Part shown: positions 26,985 to 35,034 of the stretch, one piece after another
Position numbering within the stretch: the first letter of the stretch is position 1
How the letters are laid out: the number at the start of each line of letters is the position of its first letter
Source of the DNA: Methylobacterium sp. J-088
GTDB taxonomy: Bacteria; Pseudomonadota; Alphaproteobacteria; Rhizobiales; Beijerinckiaceae
Direction of reading: 5' to 3'
DNA length: 64,000 nt
NCBI RefSeq assembly: GCF_022829295.1
Contig: NZ_JAKSYH010000136.1
Location: 186,001 to 250,000 of the forward strand
Made by a program: the position numbers and the translations under genes
The notes under the pieces: model-generated
Told to the model about the DNA's origin: nothing
Databases searched by the model: none
What the model saw: the letters and a program-made list of their open reading frames with translations, nothing else

Positions 26985-28118
26985 ATGAGACCAAACCAGA
27001 ATCGACGGATGCGCGGCCGGAATCGGCCGAAAGGTCCGAATCCACTGACGCGCTCGTACGAATCCAACGGTCCCGACGTTAAAATTCGCGGCACCCCGCA
27101 GCACATCGCCGACAAGTACGCACAGCTCGCGCGTGACGCTCTGGCGGCGGGCGATCCGGTCGCTGCCGAAAACTATTTCCAGCACGGTGAGCACTACTTC
27201 CGGATCGTGTCCGGTGCTCAAGAGCAGACCCGTCCCTCGAATACGGGCGGTTACGCCAGCCGGTCCGATGACGACGAGATGGACGAGGGCGATGAGGACG
27301 GCCAGGGCAACGGCACGTCCCAGAACGGTCACGCCTACAACGGCTACGACGACGGCGATCCGGGACAGCAGCCCCAGCCCTACGACACCCGCAGCGACAC
27401 GAACCAGGACGGGCGCCAGAATCGCGACCGGTTCCAGAACCGCGACCAGCGCCGCTTCGACAACAACGGCCGGCAGGATTACCGCCGGCAGGATCAGCCG
27501 CGCCAGGACCAGCAACGCAACGATCAGCAACGTCACGATCAGCCGCGCCAGGACCAGCAACGTCAGGACTACCAGCGGCAGGATTATCAGCGCCCTGACT
27601 ACCGACAGGATCGACAGAACAATCGGCAGGACCGCCAGGAGTATAGCCGGCCGGACTACCGGCAGGACCGCCCGGACAATCGGCAAGCCGACAGCCGGCA
27701 AGAGGGGTTCCAAGAGAACCGTCCAGAAAACCGCCAGCAGGATCCCCGCGTCGATCAGGGGCGCTACGACAACGGACGCAGCGAGGCGGTGCGTGCCGAG
27801 CAGCGCACGGAGACGCGTCAGGAACCCCGCTCGGACGCACGTCCGGAACGGGCTCCGCGTAGCGAGGCCGCTCCGCGGCGCGAGCGCCGGCGCGAGGTTG
27901 CACCTGTCGTTGCCGAGGATCCCGCAGGCCTGCCGGCATTCCTGATGGCACCGGCTCGCCCCGTCGCTGCGGCCGAGCCGCCGACTGCGCCGGAGCCGGA
28001 AGTTTCCACCGAGGAGGCTCCGGCCGCCAAGCCGCGTCGCCGCCGCCGTCCGCGCTTCGAGGGCGTGGCGGAGGAGGGCGGACCGCAGACGTCGTCCGAC
28101 GACACGACAACCGAGTAG
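26985..28118 (+). CDS. DUF4167 protein with long Q/R/D-rich repeat region
   Basis: A 377-residue product. The conserved DUF4167 domain occupies about residues 1-80: MRPNQNRRMRGRNR, GPNPLTRSYESNGPDVKIRG, HIADKYAQLARDALAAGD and ENYFQHGEHYFRI. The family is alphaproteobacterial and poorly characterised; its basic start and helical block suggest RNA or ribosome binding, which is inference. Residues about 155-265 are low complexity, built of RQDQ, QRQDY and RPDYRQDR units, then a charged Pro/Ala-rich tail. ATG 26985 is fixed by the conserved start. Position after prfA-prmC is conserved in Rhizobiales. A strong terminator follows. Confidence 0.9.
   Translation: MRPNQNRRMRGRNRPKGPNPLTRSYESNGPDVKIRGTPQHIADKYAQLARDALAAGDPVAAENYFQHGEHYFRIVSGAQEQTRPSNTGGYASRSDDDEMDEGDEDGQGNGTSQNGHAYNGYDDGDPGQQPQPYDTRSDTNQDGRQNRDRFQNRDQRRFDNNGRQDYRRQDQPRQDQQRNDQQRHDQPRQDQQRQDYQRQDYQRPDYRQDRQNNRQDRQEYSRPDYRQDRPDNRQADSRQEGFQENRPENRQQDPRVDQGRYDNGRSEAVRAEQRTETRQEPRSDARPERAPRSEAAPRRERRREVAPVVAEDPAGLPAFLMAPARPVAAAEPPTAPEPEVSTEEAPAAKPRRRRRPRFEGVAEEGGPQTSSDDTTTE
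27492..27562 (+). repeat. Direct repeats inside the DUF4167 gene
   Basis: An exact 26-base unit (beginning GATCAGCCGCGCC) occurs at 27492-27517 and again at 27537-27562, a period of 45 bases (15 codons), within a wider field of related CAGGAC/CGTCAGGA units running to about 27690. The repeats keep frame and encode the QRD-rich tract. Confidence 0.8.
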
Positions 28119-28151
28119 AAGAATAGCCGACCGCGATCGGCGATCTGGAAG

Positions 28152-28182
28152 AGCCGTCCCGGACAATCGGGGCGGCTTTTTT
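28152..28182 (+). terminator. Rho-independent terminator after the DUF4167 gene
   Basis: AGCCGTCCCG pairs with CGGGGCGGCT (one mismatch) around a short loop and is followed by a run of seven T. It starts 34 bases after the stop codon. Confidence 0.88.
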
Positions 28183-28187
28183 CGTAT

Positions 28188-28403
28188 TCGCTGGTCACGC
28201 CCGGGCAGCACACCGGTCTCGATCGGCGTCAATCCGATGGACCAGCCGATCTCACCAAAGGGCGCGATCTTCCCGTCCCACGCCGCGTCCGGCGATTGCA
28301 GGTCGACCTCGTATATCAGCTTGGCGCTGCCGGTGACCCGACCGGCCCAATCCTCCACGCACTGGACTGTGTCGGTAATCAGGTAGATCCCGCCGGCTGT
28401 GCT
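28188..28403 (-). pseudogene. Coding-like fragment of unknown origin, no proper start or stop
   Basis: Between the DUF4167 terminator and the rlmE stop, the minus strand carries about 70 codons with strong G/C third-position bias, reading GGIYLITDTVQCVEDWAG, then SAKLIYEVDLQSPDAAWDG and IAPFGEIGWSIGLTP. The frame has no ATG, and it continues without a stop into sequence antisense to the terminator and the DUF4167 repeats, so it is not an intact gene as read. It could be a decayed or truncated gene; a one-base shift near 28197 would create a TGA just after the TGVLPG stretch. The family is not recognised. Confidence 0.35.
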
Positions 28404-28404
28404 C

Positions 28405-29130
28405 TCAGTCCTCGTCGGCGGCGCGGGTACCGTCCGGCGTCCCGCGATAGCCGGTCGCCAGGACGTAGAGTTCGCTCGAATCAGCCCGGCTCGCCGCTGG
28501 CTTCACATGGCGGACGGTGGCGAAGTCACGCTTCAGGTCGCTGAGCAGCGCGCTTTCGGTGCCGCCCTGCAGCACCTTCGCGAGATAGGCGCCGCCCGGC
28601 CCCAGCACCTCGCGGGCGAATTCGGCCGCGGTCTCGGCGAGGCCGATGATGCGGAGGTGATCGGTCTTCTTGTGGCCGGTGGCGTTGGCCGCCATGTCGG
28701 ACATCACGAGGTCGGCCGGGCCGCCCAGCAGTGCGGTCAGCGTGGCCGGCGCTTCGGGATCGAGAAAGTCGAGGGTGATGAAGTCGACGCCGGCCATCGG
28801 CTCGATCTCGAGGAGATCGATGCCGACGATCTTGCCGGAAGCCCCCACGATACGGGCAGCCACCTGCGACCAGCCCCCCGGGGCGGCGCCGAGGTCGACG
28901 ATCCTCTGACCGGGCCGCAGCAACTTGTAGCGCTCGTCGATCTCCAGCAGCTTGTAGGCCGCCCGGGAGCGATAGCCCTCGCGCTTGGCCCGGGCCACGT
29001 AGGGATCGTTGAGCTGTCGCTCCAGCCAGCGCTTCTGCGAGAGGGTCCGTCCGCGGCCGGTCTTGACCCGCTGCTTCAGCTCCCCGCGCACGCCGCCGCC
29101 GGAACTCGCGCCGCCGCGCCGGTCGCTCAT
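28405..29130 (-). CDS. rlmE: 23S rRNA 2'-O-ribose U2552 methyltransferase
   Basis: RrmJ/FtsJ-type enzyme methylating the A-loop of 23S rRNA late in 50S assembly. 241 residues, with a basic glycine-rich N-terminal extension (MSDRRGGASSGGGVRGELKQ) typical of alphaproteobacteria. It then has YRSRAAYKLLEIDERYKLL, the SAM motif VDLGAAPGGWSQVA, LVMSDMAANATGHKKTDH and LAKVLQGG, giving the K-D-K-E catalytic set. ATG 29130 has GGGGA on the minus strand. It follows the Ppx/GppA gene by 25 bases, a recurrent Rhizobiales pair. Confidence 0.95.
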   Translation of the reverse strand: MSDRRGGASSGGGVRGELKQRVKTGRGRTLSQKRWLERQLNDPYVARAKREGYRSRAAYKLLEIDERYKLLRPGQRIVDLGAAPGGWSQVAARIVGASGKIVGIDLLEIEPMAGVDFITLDFLDPEAPATLTALLGGPADLVMSDMAANATGHKKTDHLRIIGLAETAAEFAREVLGPGGAYLAKVLQGGTESALLSDLKRDFATVRHVKPAASRADSSELYVLATGYRGTPDGTRAADED

Positions 29131-29155
29131 CGTGATCCCCTGTTCGGCAAGGCCT

Positions 29156-30238
29156 TCATCTCACGGACTTCCGGTTCCAGACCCCGTCCTCCCGCATCAT
29201 GTTCATCAACAGGCCCTCGCGCAGGCCTCGGTCGGCGATGCGCAGTCGCTCGGACGGAAAGGCCCGGCGGATCGCCTCCAGGATCGCGCAGCCGGCCAGC
29301 ACGAGGTCGGCCCGGTCGCGACCGATGCAGGGATTGTCGGCCCGCTGCTCCAGCCGCGTGTCGAGCAGATCGTCGATCGCGGTGGTGACGGCGGCGTCGT
29401 TCATCCACAGACCATCGACGCGCCGCCGCTCGTAACGCACCAGCCTCAGATGCATCGCGGCGATCGTCGTGACTGTGCCGGACGTGCCGAGCAGGTGGAA
29501 ATTCGGCGCCGTTGCGGCGGCGGCCGCACGGATCGCGAAGGGCGAGAGCTTCTCGGCCACTTCCTCGACCATACCCTCGAACATGCGCCGCGTGACCTCG
29601 GCGCCGCCATGGCGTTCGGCCAGGGTCACGACGCCGACGGGCAACGAATCCCAGGCCCGGATCCGCAGCGTCGGGTCGGTGGAGGGGTTGGCGGCCGCGC
29701 CGTCGAGCCACGCGATCTCGGTGGAGCCCCCGCCGATATCGAAGATCACGACCGATTCGGCGAGCGGATCGGCCAGCGCCGCGCAGCCGGTCACCGCGAG
29801 ATAGGCCTCGGTCTGGCGGTCGACGATCTCGAGGTCGAGGCCCACACCACGCCGGACGCGCTCGACGAAGGCCGCACCGTTGATCGCGAGGCGGCACGCT
29901 TCCGTGGCGATCACTTTGGCGCGCTGCACGCCGCGGGCCTGCATCTTGGTCCGGCAGATGCGCAGGGCCTCCACGGTACGCTCGATCGCCGCCTCGTTCA
30001 GCCGATCCGATGTCCCGAGACCCTCGCCGAGCCGGACGATCCGCGAGAACGCGTCGATCACGCGGAAGCCGCTGAAGGTCGGCTCCGCCACGAGCAGACG
30101 GCAATTGTTGGTCCCGAGGTCCAGCGCGGCGTAGGCCGGGCGACGGCGCTCGCGGCCCGGGAGAGGGGTGGAGGTCTGATGCGGCCCTGCGCCGATCTGA
30201 ATTCGGGACGGCGCGGCCGCGGCGGTCTCGTCCCTCAT
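29156..30238 (-). CDS. ppx: Ppx/GppA phosphatase family protein
   Basis: Exopolyphosphatase/pppGpp pyrophosphatase family, ASKHA fold. 360 residues; N-terminal low-complexity leader of about 35, then YAALDLGTNNCRLLVAEP (phosphate loop), VIATEACRLAINGAAF, VVIFDIGGGSTEIAWLD and LLGTSGTVTTIAAM. The product is short, lacking the C-terminal HD domain of long Ppx, so it matches the compact alphaproteobacterial form; polyphosphate versus pppGpp as substrate cannot be decided. It is upstream of rlmE and probably co-transcribed. Confidence 0.9.
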   Translation of the reverse strand: MRDETAAAAPSRIQIGAGPHQTSTPLPGRERRRPAYAALDLGTNNCRLLVAEPTFSGFRVIDAFSRIVRLGEGLGTSDRLNEAAIERTVEALRICRTKMQARGVQRAKVIATEACRLAINGAAFVERVRRGVGLDLEIVDRQTEAYLAVTGCAALADPLAESVVIFDIGGGSTEIAWLDGAAANPSTDPTLRIRAWDSLPVGVVTLAERHGGAEVTRRMFEGMVEEVAEKLSPFAIRAAAAATAPNFHLLGTSGTVTTIAAMHLRLVRYERRRVDGLWMNDAAVTTAIDDLLDTRLEQRADNPCIGRDRADLVLAGCAILEAIRRAFPSERLRIADRGLREGLLMNMMREDGVWNRKSVR

Positions 30239-30348
30239 CGGCGCGGCCGTCGATCCTTCGGGTCGGCCAGGAGCGCTGTGCTCGGCCTGAGCTGATCTAC
30301 GACCCTACAGGCTCGGCGGGGAACTGCAACGTCCGATCGCGGCCGTGA

Positions 30349-30822
30349 TCAGGCGACGACCTTCATCATGCCGACCCGGCGCGGGATCGGTCGCAATAGG
30401 CTCTTCACCTGCGAGTAGGGGCGGGGTCGGTTGATCACCTCATCGAGACGCGACCAGAGCGTCTTGGGTGAGAAGGGCTTGGCGATGATCTCGTTCACGC
30501 CGAGTGCGACCGCGCGGTCCACGACGTTCCGGCGGGGCTGGGCCAGCATCAGGATGATCGGGATGGTGGGGCAGGGCGAGGTCGTCGGTGTGCGGGCCAG
30601 CCGGATGAACTCCTCGCCGGACAGAATCGACAGGTCCCAGTCGATGATGCTGAGATCGGGCTTGCTTTCCGCGAGGACGCCGAGCGCCTCCGCGCCGTCC
30701 GGCGCCTCCAGAACGCGTTTGATGCCCACGCGCATCAGCATGTCGCGCACGATTCGACGGATGTAGAGGCTCTCGTCGACGACGAGGGCCGAGAGATCGG
30801 GGAAGGTCGGGGTCGCGATCAT
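30349..30822 (-). CDS. Single-domain response regulator
   Basis: A CheY-like receiver of 157 residues with no output domain. The acidic pocket is at D16/E17 (LVVDESLYIRRI), the phospho-acceptor is D61 in LSIIDWDLSILSGEEF, and the conserved lysine is in IIAKPFSPKTL. The C-terminal 30 residues are basic (RPIPRRVGMMKVVA). No kinase is adjacent. It may work in a phosphorelay or on flagellar motors; the partner is unknown. It is divergent from the cold-shock gene, with palindromes at 30871-30887 and 30893-30902 in the shared upstream region. Confidence 0.88.
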   Translation of the reverse strand: MIATPTFPDLSALVVDESLYIRRIVRDMLMRVGIKRVLEAPDGAEALGVLAESKPDLSIIDWDLSILSGEEFIRLARTPTTSPCPTIPIILMLAQPRRNVVDRAVALGVNEIIAKPFSPKTLWSRLDEVINRPRPYSQVKSLLRPIPRRVGMMKVVA

Positions 30823-31134
30823 GGCCTGTCGCAGTGCGGAACAGGATGTTGACGCTACCTGGACACCGTTTGCGTTTCGCTAACGCATTCTCTCACATGT
30901 GAAAGGTCACGCAGGCCGCTTGCGGCATCTGCGTTGTTTACCGCAAGAAAGTAACGGAACGGGCGCGTTTGAGACAACAAGGTCCTTGCAGTCAAGGCCC
31001 GATTGCGTCAGGACTGGGGCGTTATTCTTGGTTACCGCGACCTGGGGTAATGATAGTGCGGGGCGTGGGCTGTCTGGGATGGCGCGCACGCGGTATTCGA
31101 GACAAGGGCGGCGGACGGTTTTTGCGAGCTTTCG
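30823..31134. promoter_or_regulatory. Divergent control region between response regulator and cold-shock genes
   Basis: A 312-base gap without a gene. Two short perfect palindromes are visible: TGCGTT-N5-AACGCA at 30871-30887 and TCACATGTGA at 30893-30902. Either could be an operator for one of the divergent genes. A long cold-shock mRNA leader is also plausible. Confidence 0.4.
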
Positions 31135-31950
31135 ATGGGACGTGGTCGTGATTTCAGGGGGCCGCAGAAGCGTGGCTTCGACGAGAGTGGCGAGCCGAGA
31201 TGGCCTGACCAGGCTCCCCCCAGCGGCGGATACGGCGGCGGCTACGGTGGCGGCGGCGGCGGTGGTGGCGGCTTCGGTGGCGGCGGCGGTGGTTTCGACC
31301 GTGGTCCGGCCCGTGGCGCGGCGCCGGTTGCGTCCGGCCCGGAGCGTGATGCGACGGTAAAATGGTTTAACAAGGAGAAGGGCTTCGGCTTCGTCGAGCT
31401 GGGCGACGGCTCGGGCGATGCCTTCCTCCACATCCGCGCCGTCGAAGCGGCTGGCCACGCCGATCTCATGCCGGGCACCCGTCTCACGGTGACCACGGCG
31501 CAGGGTCAGAAGGGCCCGCAGGTGACCAGCGTCACCAGCGTCGACACGTCCACAGCTGAAGCAGCACCCGCCCCCCGGCGCGAGCTGCGTCCGCGGACCG
31601 GTGGCTTCGGCGGTGCCCCCGGCGGTGGCTACGGTGCCCCCGGCGGTGGCGGCGGCTACGGTGGCGCCGGCGGCGGTTACGGCGGTGGCGGTGGCGGCTA
31701 CGGCGGCGGTGGTGGCGGCCGTGTCGCCAGCGGCCCGTCGGTCGAGATGAACGGCACCGTGAAGTGGTACGATCCGGCCAAGGGCTTCGGCTTCGTTTCG
31801 GTCAATGACGGCGGCAAGGACGTGTTCGTCCACCGTTCGGCTCTGTCCCGCGCCGGGCTCGAGTCGCTGGCCGAAGGGCAGCAGGTCACCTTGGCTGTGG
31901 TCGATGGGCAAAAGGGCCGCGAGGCCCAGAGCATCAACGTCGAAGATTGA
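31135..31950 (+). CDS. Double cold-shock-domain protein with glycine-rich linkers
   Basis: A 271-residue product with two CSDs, each binding single-stranded RNA or DNA. CSD1 (about 71-135) has [21 protein letters not shown]2 (about 204-270) has [18 protein letters not shown] and DVFVHRSAL. Both carry the RNP1-like KGFGFV. CSD1 has FLHIRAV where CSD2 has the more usual FVHRSAL, so CSD1 is more diverged. Residues 30-55 and 150-195 are GGY/GGG-rich linkers resembling those of eukaryotic RNA-binding proteins that condense. A general RNA chaperone role is likely; cold induction is not shown by the sequence. Confidence 0.9.
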   Translation: MGRGRDFRGPQKRGFDESGEPRWPDQAPPSGGYGGGYGGGGGGGGGFGGGGGGFDRGPARGAAPVASGPERDATVKWFNKEKGFGFVELGDGSGDAFLHIRAVEAAGHADLMPGTRLTVTTAQGQKGPQVTSVTSVDTSTAEAAPAPRRELRPRTGGFGGAPGGGYGAPGGGGGYGGAGGGYGGGGGGYGGGGGGRVASGPSVEMNGTVKWYDPAKGFGFVSVNDGGKDVFVHRSALSRAGLESLAEGQQVTLAVVDGQKGREAQSINVED

Positions 31951-32056
31951 GGCTTCGCGGCCGCATCGCCGCCGCGATCCGCACGAAGATGATTGGGCGG
32001 TGGTTCCGAGAGGAGCCGCCGCCCGCTTCGTTTCTGGGTTCGCCAGCGATTTTGCC

Positions 32057-32305
32057 ATGCGTCGCATCCTGCTCTCGGCTCTCCTACTCGTCGTTGCCGG
32101 TAGCGCGCGGGCTGAGGATTTCACGGGGTTCTACGCCGGGATCAACGCTGGCTACGCCCAGGGTCATGAGCGCGACCGGGCCGGGGGCGAATCGCCGTCG
32201 CCGTTGGCAAGGCCGGGCGCGGATCTGCCGCCGAGCGCGCGGGACGCCGCGCTGGCATTGCGCTCGTCCGGGTCGAGCCATGCTGCTCCGCCGTCTGGAC
32301 GCTGA
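32057..32305 (+). CDS. Small secreted peptide with outer-membrane-protein-like start
   Basis: An 82-residue product: signal peptide MRRILLSALLLVVAGSARA, then EDFTGFYAGINAGYAQGHER, which is the typical first strand of Omp25/31-type beta-barrels in Rhizobiales. After about residue 38 it is low-complexity and hydrophilic and ends at a TGA, so no barrel can form. It may be a truncated porin gene or a genuine small exported protein. It lies 106 bases after the cold-shock gene. Confidence 0.55.
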   Translation: MRRILLSALLLVVAGSARAEDFTGFYAGINAGYAQGHERDRAGGESPSPLARPGADLPPSARDAALALRSSGSSHAAPPSGR

Positions 32306-32328
32306 GACGGACCGGCAGTTCGGGGTAA

Positions 32329-32448
32329 TCTGATTTCTATCAGACGCCGACATGATTTGTTGGAGGCCGCCCTCAACGATCGGCGTCCTAATTATAACTG
32401 CACCAAGTCGTTCATTCCTCACTGGAATCGTTCCGGAACATAGGCGTT
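32329..32448 (+). promoter_or_regulatory. Palindromes upstream of the DUF3649-PepSY-DUF3325 operon
   Basis: TCTGAT-TTCT-ATCAGA at 32329-32344 and the perfect GTTCCGGAAC at 32430-32439 lie in the 205-base upstream gap. A GGAAT-N16-CGTT arrangement (32424-32448) is near the EcfG stress-promoter consensus GGAAC-N16/17-CGTT. None is a recognised Fur, Irr or RirA box. Function is only suggested. Confidence 0.3.
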
Positions 32449-32510
32449 GCGTCCCTCCGCCGGCCGCGGTTAGGTCGGGACATGGGATCACGGAATCGCG
32501 AGATGGCGCT

Positions 32511-32837
32511 ATGAGCACCAGTCCGGTGGGCGCCCATTCAGGGAGGGCGCGCGCGTATCGGTTTGCGGTGGCGGCGCGGGTACTCCTGGCAAGTGCAGGT
32601 GGTTACGGAATTGCTGCTTCGGCGAGCGCGTTGCTTGCGGTGGTCCTGCCCGGCACCAGGGCCGAGGCCGTGTCGGCCGCGTTGATCGCGAGCTTCGCCA
32701 TCATGGCGGCCGTGGTGATCTGGGTTTTTGCCGCGCGGACGGTCGGACGCGCCGCGCTGGTTCTGGGGATCGTGGCCGCGCTGCTGACCGTCACCCTGTG
32801 GCTCGCGGGTGCGTTCCAGACCGGGAGTTTCACATGA
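32511..32837 (+). CDS. DUF3649 small membrane protein (iron-uptake type)
   Basis: A 108-residue inner-membrane protein with about three hydrophobic segments (ARVLLASAGGYGIAASASALLAVVL; LIASFAIMAAVVIWVFA; ALVLGIVAALLTVTLWLAG, each seen in part). This layout matches DUF3649 proteins, which occur next to PepSY/PiuB-type membrane proteins in siderophore-uptake loci. Its stop overlaps the start of the PepSY gene (ATGA), so the genes are coupled. ATG 32511 is chosen because the domain starts soon after. A 205-base gap upstream holds short palindromes that may be control sites. Confidence 0.75.
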   Translation: MSTSPVGAHSGRARAYRFAVAARVLLASAGGYGIAASASALLAVVLPGTRAEAVSAALIASFAIMAAVVIWVFAARTVGRAALVLGIVAALLTVTLWLAGAFQTGSFT

Positions 32838-34354
32838 GCCGGCCGAGGAGTGTCCGCCAGTCGATGGCGTGGCTGCACACATGGTCCGGACTCGTGGTCG
32901 GATGGGTGCTGTTCGCAATCTTCGTCACCGGCACCGCCAGCTATTATCGGCCGGAGATCTCGCACTGGATGCGGCCGGAACTGTCGGCGGCGAAACCTGA
33001 TCCCGCAGCTGCGGCGACCCGCGCCGGCGCGTTCCTCCAAAGGACGATGCCGGATGCTGCTGGGTGGTCGATCAAGCTGCCGAACGCCGAGAACCCGGCC
33101 GTCGAGGTCTACTGGTGGCAGAGTTTCAACGGCCCGTTCCATCACGCGCTGCTCGATTCCGCATCCGGCGAACGTGCAGCGGTCCGGGATACGCAGGGTG
33201 GCGACTTCCTCTACCGTTTCCACTACGAGCTGAGCCTCCCGCCGCTCGTGGGGCGCTGGATCGTCTCGGCCTGTGCGATGATTCTGCTGATCGCGCTCAT
33301 CTCCGGGATCGTGACCCATCGGCGGATCTTCGCCGATTTCTTCACCTTCCGACGGGACCGCTCGGCGCAGCGCGGCTGGCTCGATGCCCACAACGTGATG
33401 GGGGTCCTTGCGCTGCCGTTCCACCTGATGATCGTCTACACGGGCCTCGTCACACTGTCGGCGATGTTGATGCCCTGGGCGGTGCAGACGGCCTATCGCG
33501 GGGATATCCTGCGCTACTACGCCGATGCCGGCATCATGATCGCCGGTCGCCCGCCGGCCGGGCGTCCGGGCGCGGCGCTGCCCCTCGGCGAAATCGTGTC
33601 ACGGGCCATGGCGGCGGCCGGCGAGACACCCGAACTCGTGATGATTGCGCATCCGGGCGACGCCGCCGCGACGGTCACCGCTTATTTCGAGGAGCCGCCC
33701 GGCCTCGCCCATCTCCACCCCCAGATCGCCTATGATGCGTCCACCGGCGTGGAACTCGGGCGGGTCGGCGAAGCCGGCGCAGCCACGCGGACCGGCGCCG
33801 TGATGGTCGGGCTGCACGAGGCGCATTTCGCGGCCGCGCCCCTGCGCCTCATGTTCTTCGTCTGCGGCCTCATGGGGGCCGCCACGGTGGCGACGGGGCT
33901 CGTGCTCTGGACCGTCGCCCGCGCGCCGAAGAATGCCGCGCCGGAGGGTCTTGGCCTGCGTCTCGTCCGCATCCTCAACCTCGGCACCATCGCGGGGTTG
34001 CCCGCTGGTCTTGCGGCCTATTTCCTCGTCAACCGGCTGCTGCCCGTCTCTCTGGACGCGCGGGCGGACTGGGAGGTCGGCGCTTTCTTCGGGGTCTGGG
34101 TGCTGGCGGCCGCGGCATCCGCGCTCTACCCACCGAAACGGGCTTGGACGATGGCCCTGACCGTGCCGGCCCTGATCTTCTTGGCGATTCCGATCAGCGA
34201 TTCATTGACGGTCGGTGAGCTTCGGTTCCTCGGCTTCGATTTCGCGATGGCGCTCCTCGGCCTGCTGTTCCTTCTCGCGGCGCGGCTCGCTGGCCGGCGG
34301 GCAGCCATGCGGCAACCGTCCCGGGCGAACCTCCACAGGGCGGCCGAAGCGTGA
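32834..34354 (+). CDS. PepSY-associated TM helix protein (PiuB-like)
   Basis: Inner-membrane protein of 506 residues. It starts RQSMAWLHTWSGLVVGWVLFAIF, the standard PepSY-TM opening with the conserved LHTWSG. PepSY-like periplasmic stretches alternate with helices around HRRIFADFFTFRRDRSAQRG, GLVTLSAMLMPWAVQTAYRG, LRLMFFVCGLMGAATVATG and the C-terminal three- to four-helix block. Family members (PiuB, FsrB and others) take part in iron-siderophore uptake or periplasmic ferric reduction. It starts at ATG 32834 overlapping the DUF3649 stop, and its own stop overlaps the next start. No TonB receptor is adjacent. Confidence 0.88.
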   Translation: MSRPRSVRQSMAWLHTWSGLVVGWVLFAIFVTGTASYYRPEISHWMRPELSAAKPDPAAAATRAGAFLQRTMPDAAGWSIKLPNAENPAVEVYWWQSFNGPFHHALLDSASGERAAVRDTQGGDFLYRFHYELSLPPLVGRWIVSACAMILLIALISGIVTHRRIFADFFTFRRDRSAQRGWLDAHNVMGVLALPFHLMIVYTGLVTLSAMLMPWAVQTAYRGDILRYYADAGIMIAGRPPAGRPGAALPLGEIVSRAMAAAGETPELVMIAHPGDAAATVTAYFEEPPGLAHLHPQIAYDASTGVELGRVGEAGAATRTGAVMVGLHEAHFAAAPLRLMFFVCGLMGAATVATGLVLWTVARAPKNAAPEGLGLRLVRILNLGTIAGLPAGLAAYFLVNRLLPVSLDARADWEVGAFFGVWVLAAAASALYPPKRAWTMALTVPALIFLAIPISDSLTVGELRFLGFDFAMALLGLLFLLAARLAGRRAAMRQPSRANLHRAAEA

Positions 34355-34698
34355 CCGTATCGGCCTTGATCTTGAGCCTTTTGCTGTCGTTCTCGGGTTT
34401 CTCCGCCCTGGCCTTGAGCCTGGATCGTCACCATCGGGCAGTCTTCCGCACGCCGGTGTCCCGGCGGCGGCTCAGGGGACTGCGCGCGGCGGGCTGGTTG
34501 GGCCTCGGGCTGTCCTGCGCAGCCGCGATCGCATCGGCCGGGTGGAGTTTCGGCCCGGTCCAATGGATCGGCTCGCTCACCGGCTCGGCGCTCGCCGTGG
34601 TCGCCCTGATCGCCTATCAGCCCGCAGCGCTGCGCACCGCCGCCGTAGCGGCCCTTCCGCTCGCGACCCTGATGCTTCCATTCGCTCTGATGCGATGA
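34351..34698 (+). CDS. DUF3325 small membrane protein
   Basis: A 115-residue membrane protein with three or so helices (ALILSLLLSFSGFSALALSL; LGLGLSCAAAIASAG; SALAVVALIAYQPAALR). The size, position and the basic LDRHHRAVFRTPVSRRR loop match DUF3325 proteins, which accompany PepSY-TM genes in iron-uptake loci. It begins with GTG inside the PepSY stop (GTGA overlap), completing a tightly coupled three-gene operon. Confidence 0.78.
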   Translation: MTVSALILSLLLSFSGFSALALSLDRHHRAVFRTPVSRRRLRGLRAAGWLGLGLSCAAAIASAGWSFGPVQWIGSLTGSALAVVALIAYQPAALRTAAVAALPLATLMLPFALMR

Positions 34699-35034
34699 TC
34701 GGTGGAACGACACGCGCGCTGATCCGCCGTTCGGTCCGCGGGCGTATGGATGCTGCAATGTTCGCATGGCAATCGTCGGTGCAGCTTCGCAAATTTCCGG
34801 ATTTCACCGTCGCTGATCCCGAAGAACATTGGCCCCTCGCGATTGCGATCGGAAAGGCGTAGGATCCTTGCGTTCGCGCACTGGCCAAAAGTCCACCTTG
34901 ATTCGACGCGCCAAAAGACATTGGCTGTGATCATCGCGGAATCGGATGCGGCCCAACCAAGCGGCCGCCCGGCGCACTGCGAACGCCCAAGAGCCGCGGT
35001 TCGCGAGGCCGGGGCCAATGGAGGAAACAGAGCG
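34699..35034. other. 336-base region upstream of aldehyde dehydrogenase
   Basis: No gene recognised. GCCAAAAG occurs twice (about 34885 and 34910) in a short direct repeat that could be a regulator site. A sigma-54-like GG...GC pair was checked and has wrong spacing. Presumably carries the aldehyde dehydrogenase promoter. Confidence 0.4.

Noticed and set aside
26781..28358. Long minus-strand open frame of 525 codons
   Set aside because: It is antisense to the DUF4167 gene; its Val/Leu/Ala-rich sequence is the mirror of the QRD repeat codons, and there is no ribosome site. Only its first 70 codons, outside the gene, look coding.
30907..32124. Minus-strand open frame of 405 codons
   Set aside because: Antisense to the double cold-shock gene; its Ala/Thr-rich repeats mirror the glycine codons.
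34840..34870. Sigma-54 promoter upstream of aldehyde dehydrogenase
   Set aside because: The GG and GC elements in TTGGCCCCTCGCGATTGC are two bases too far apart.
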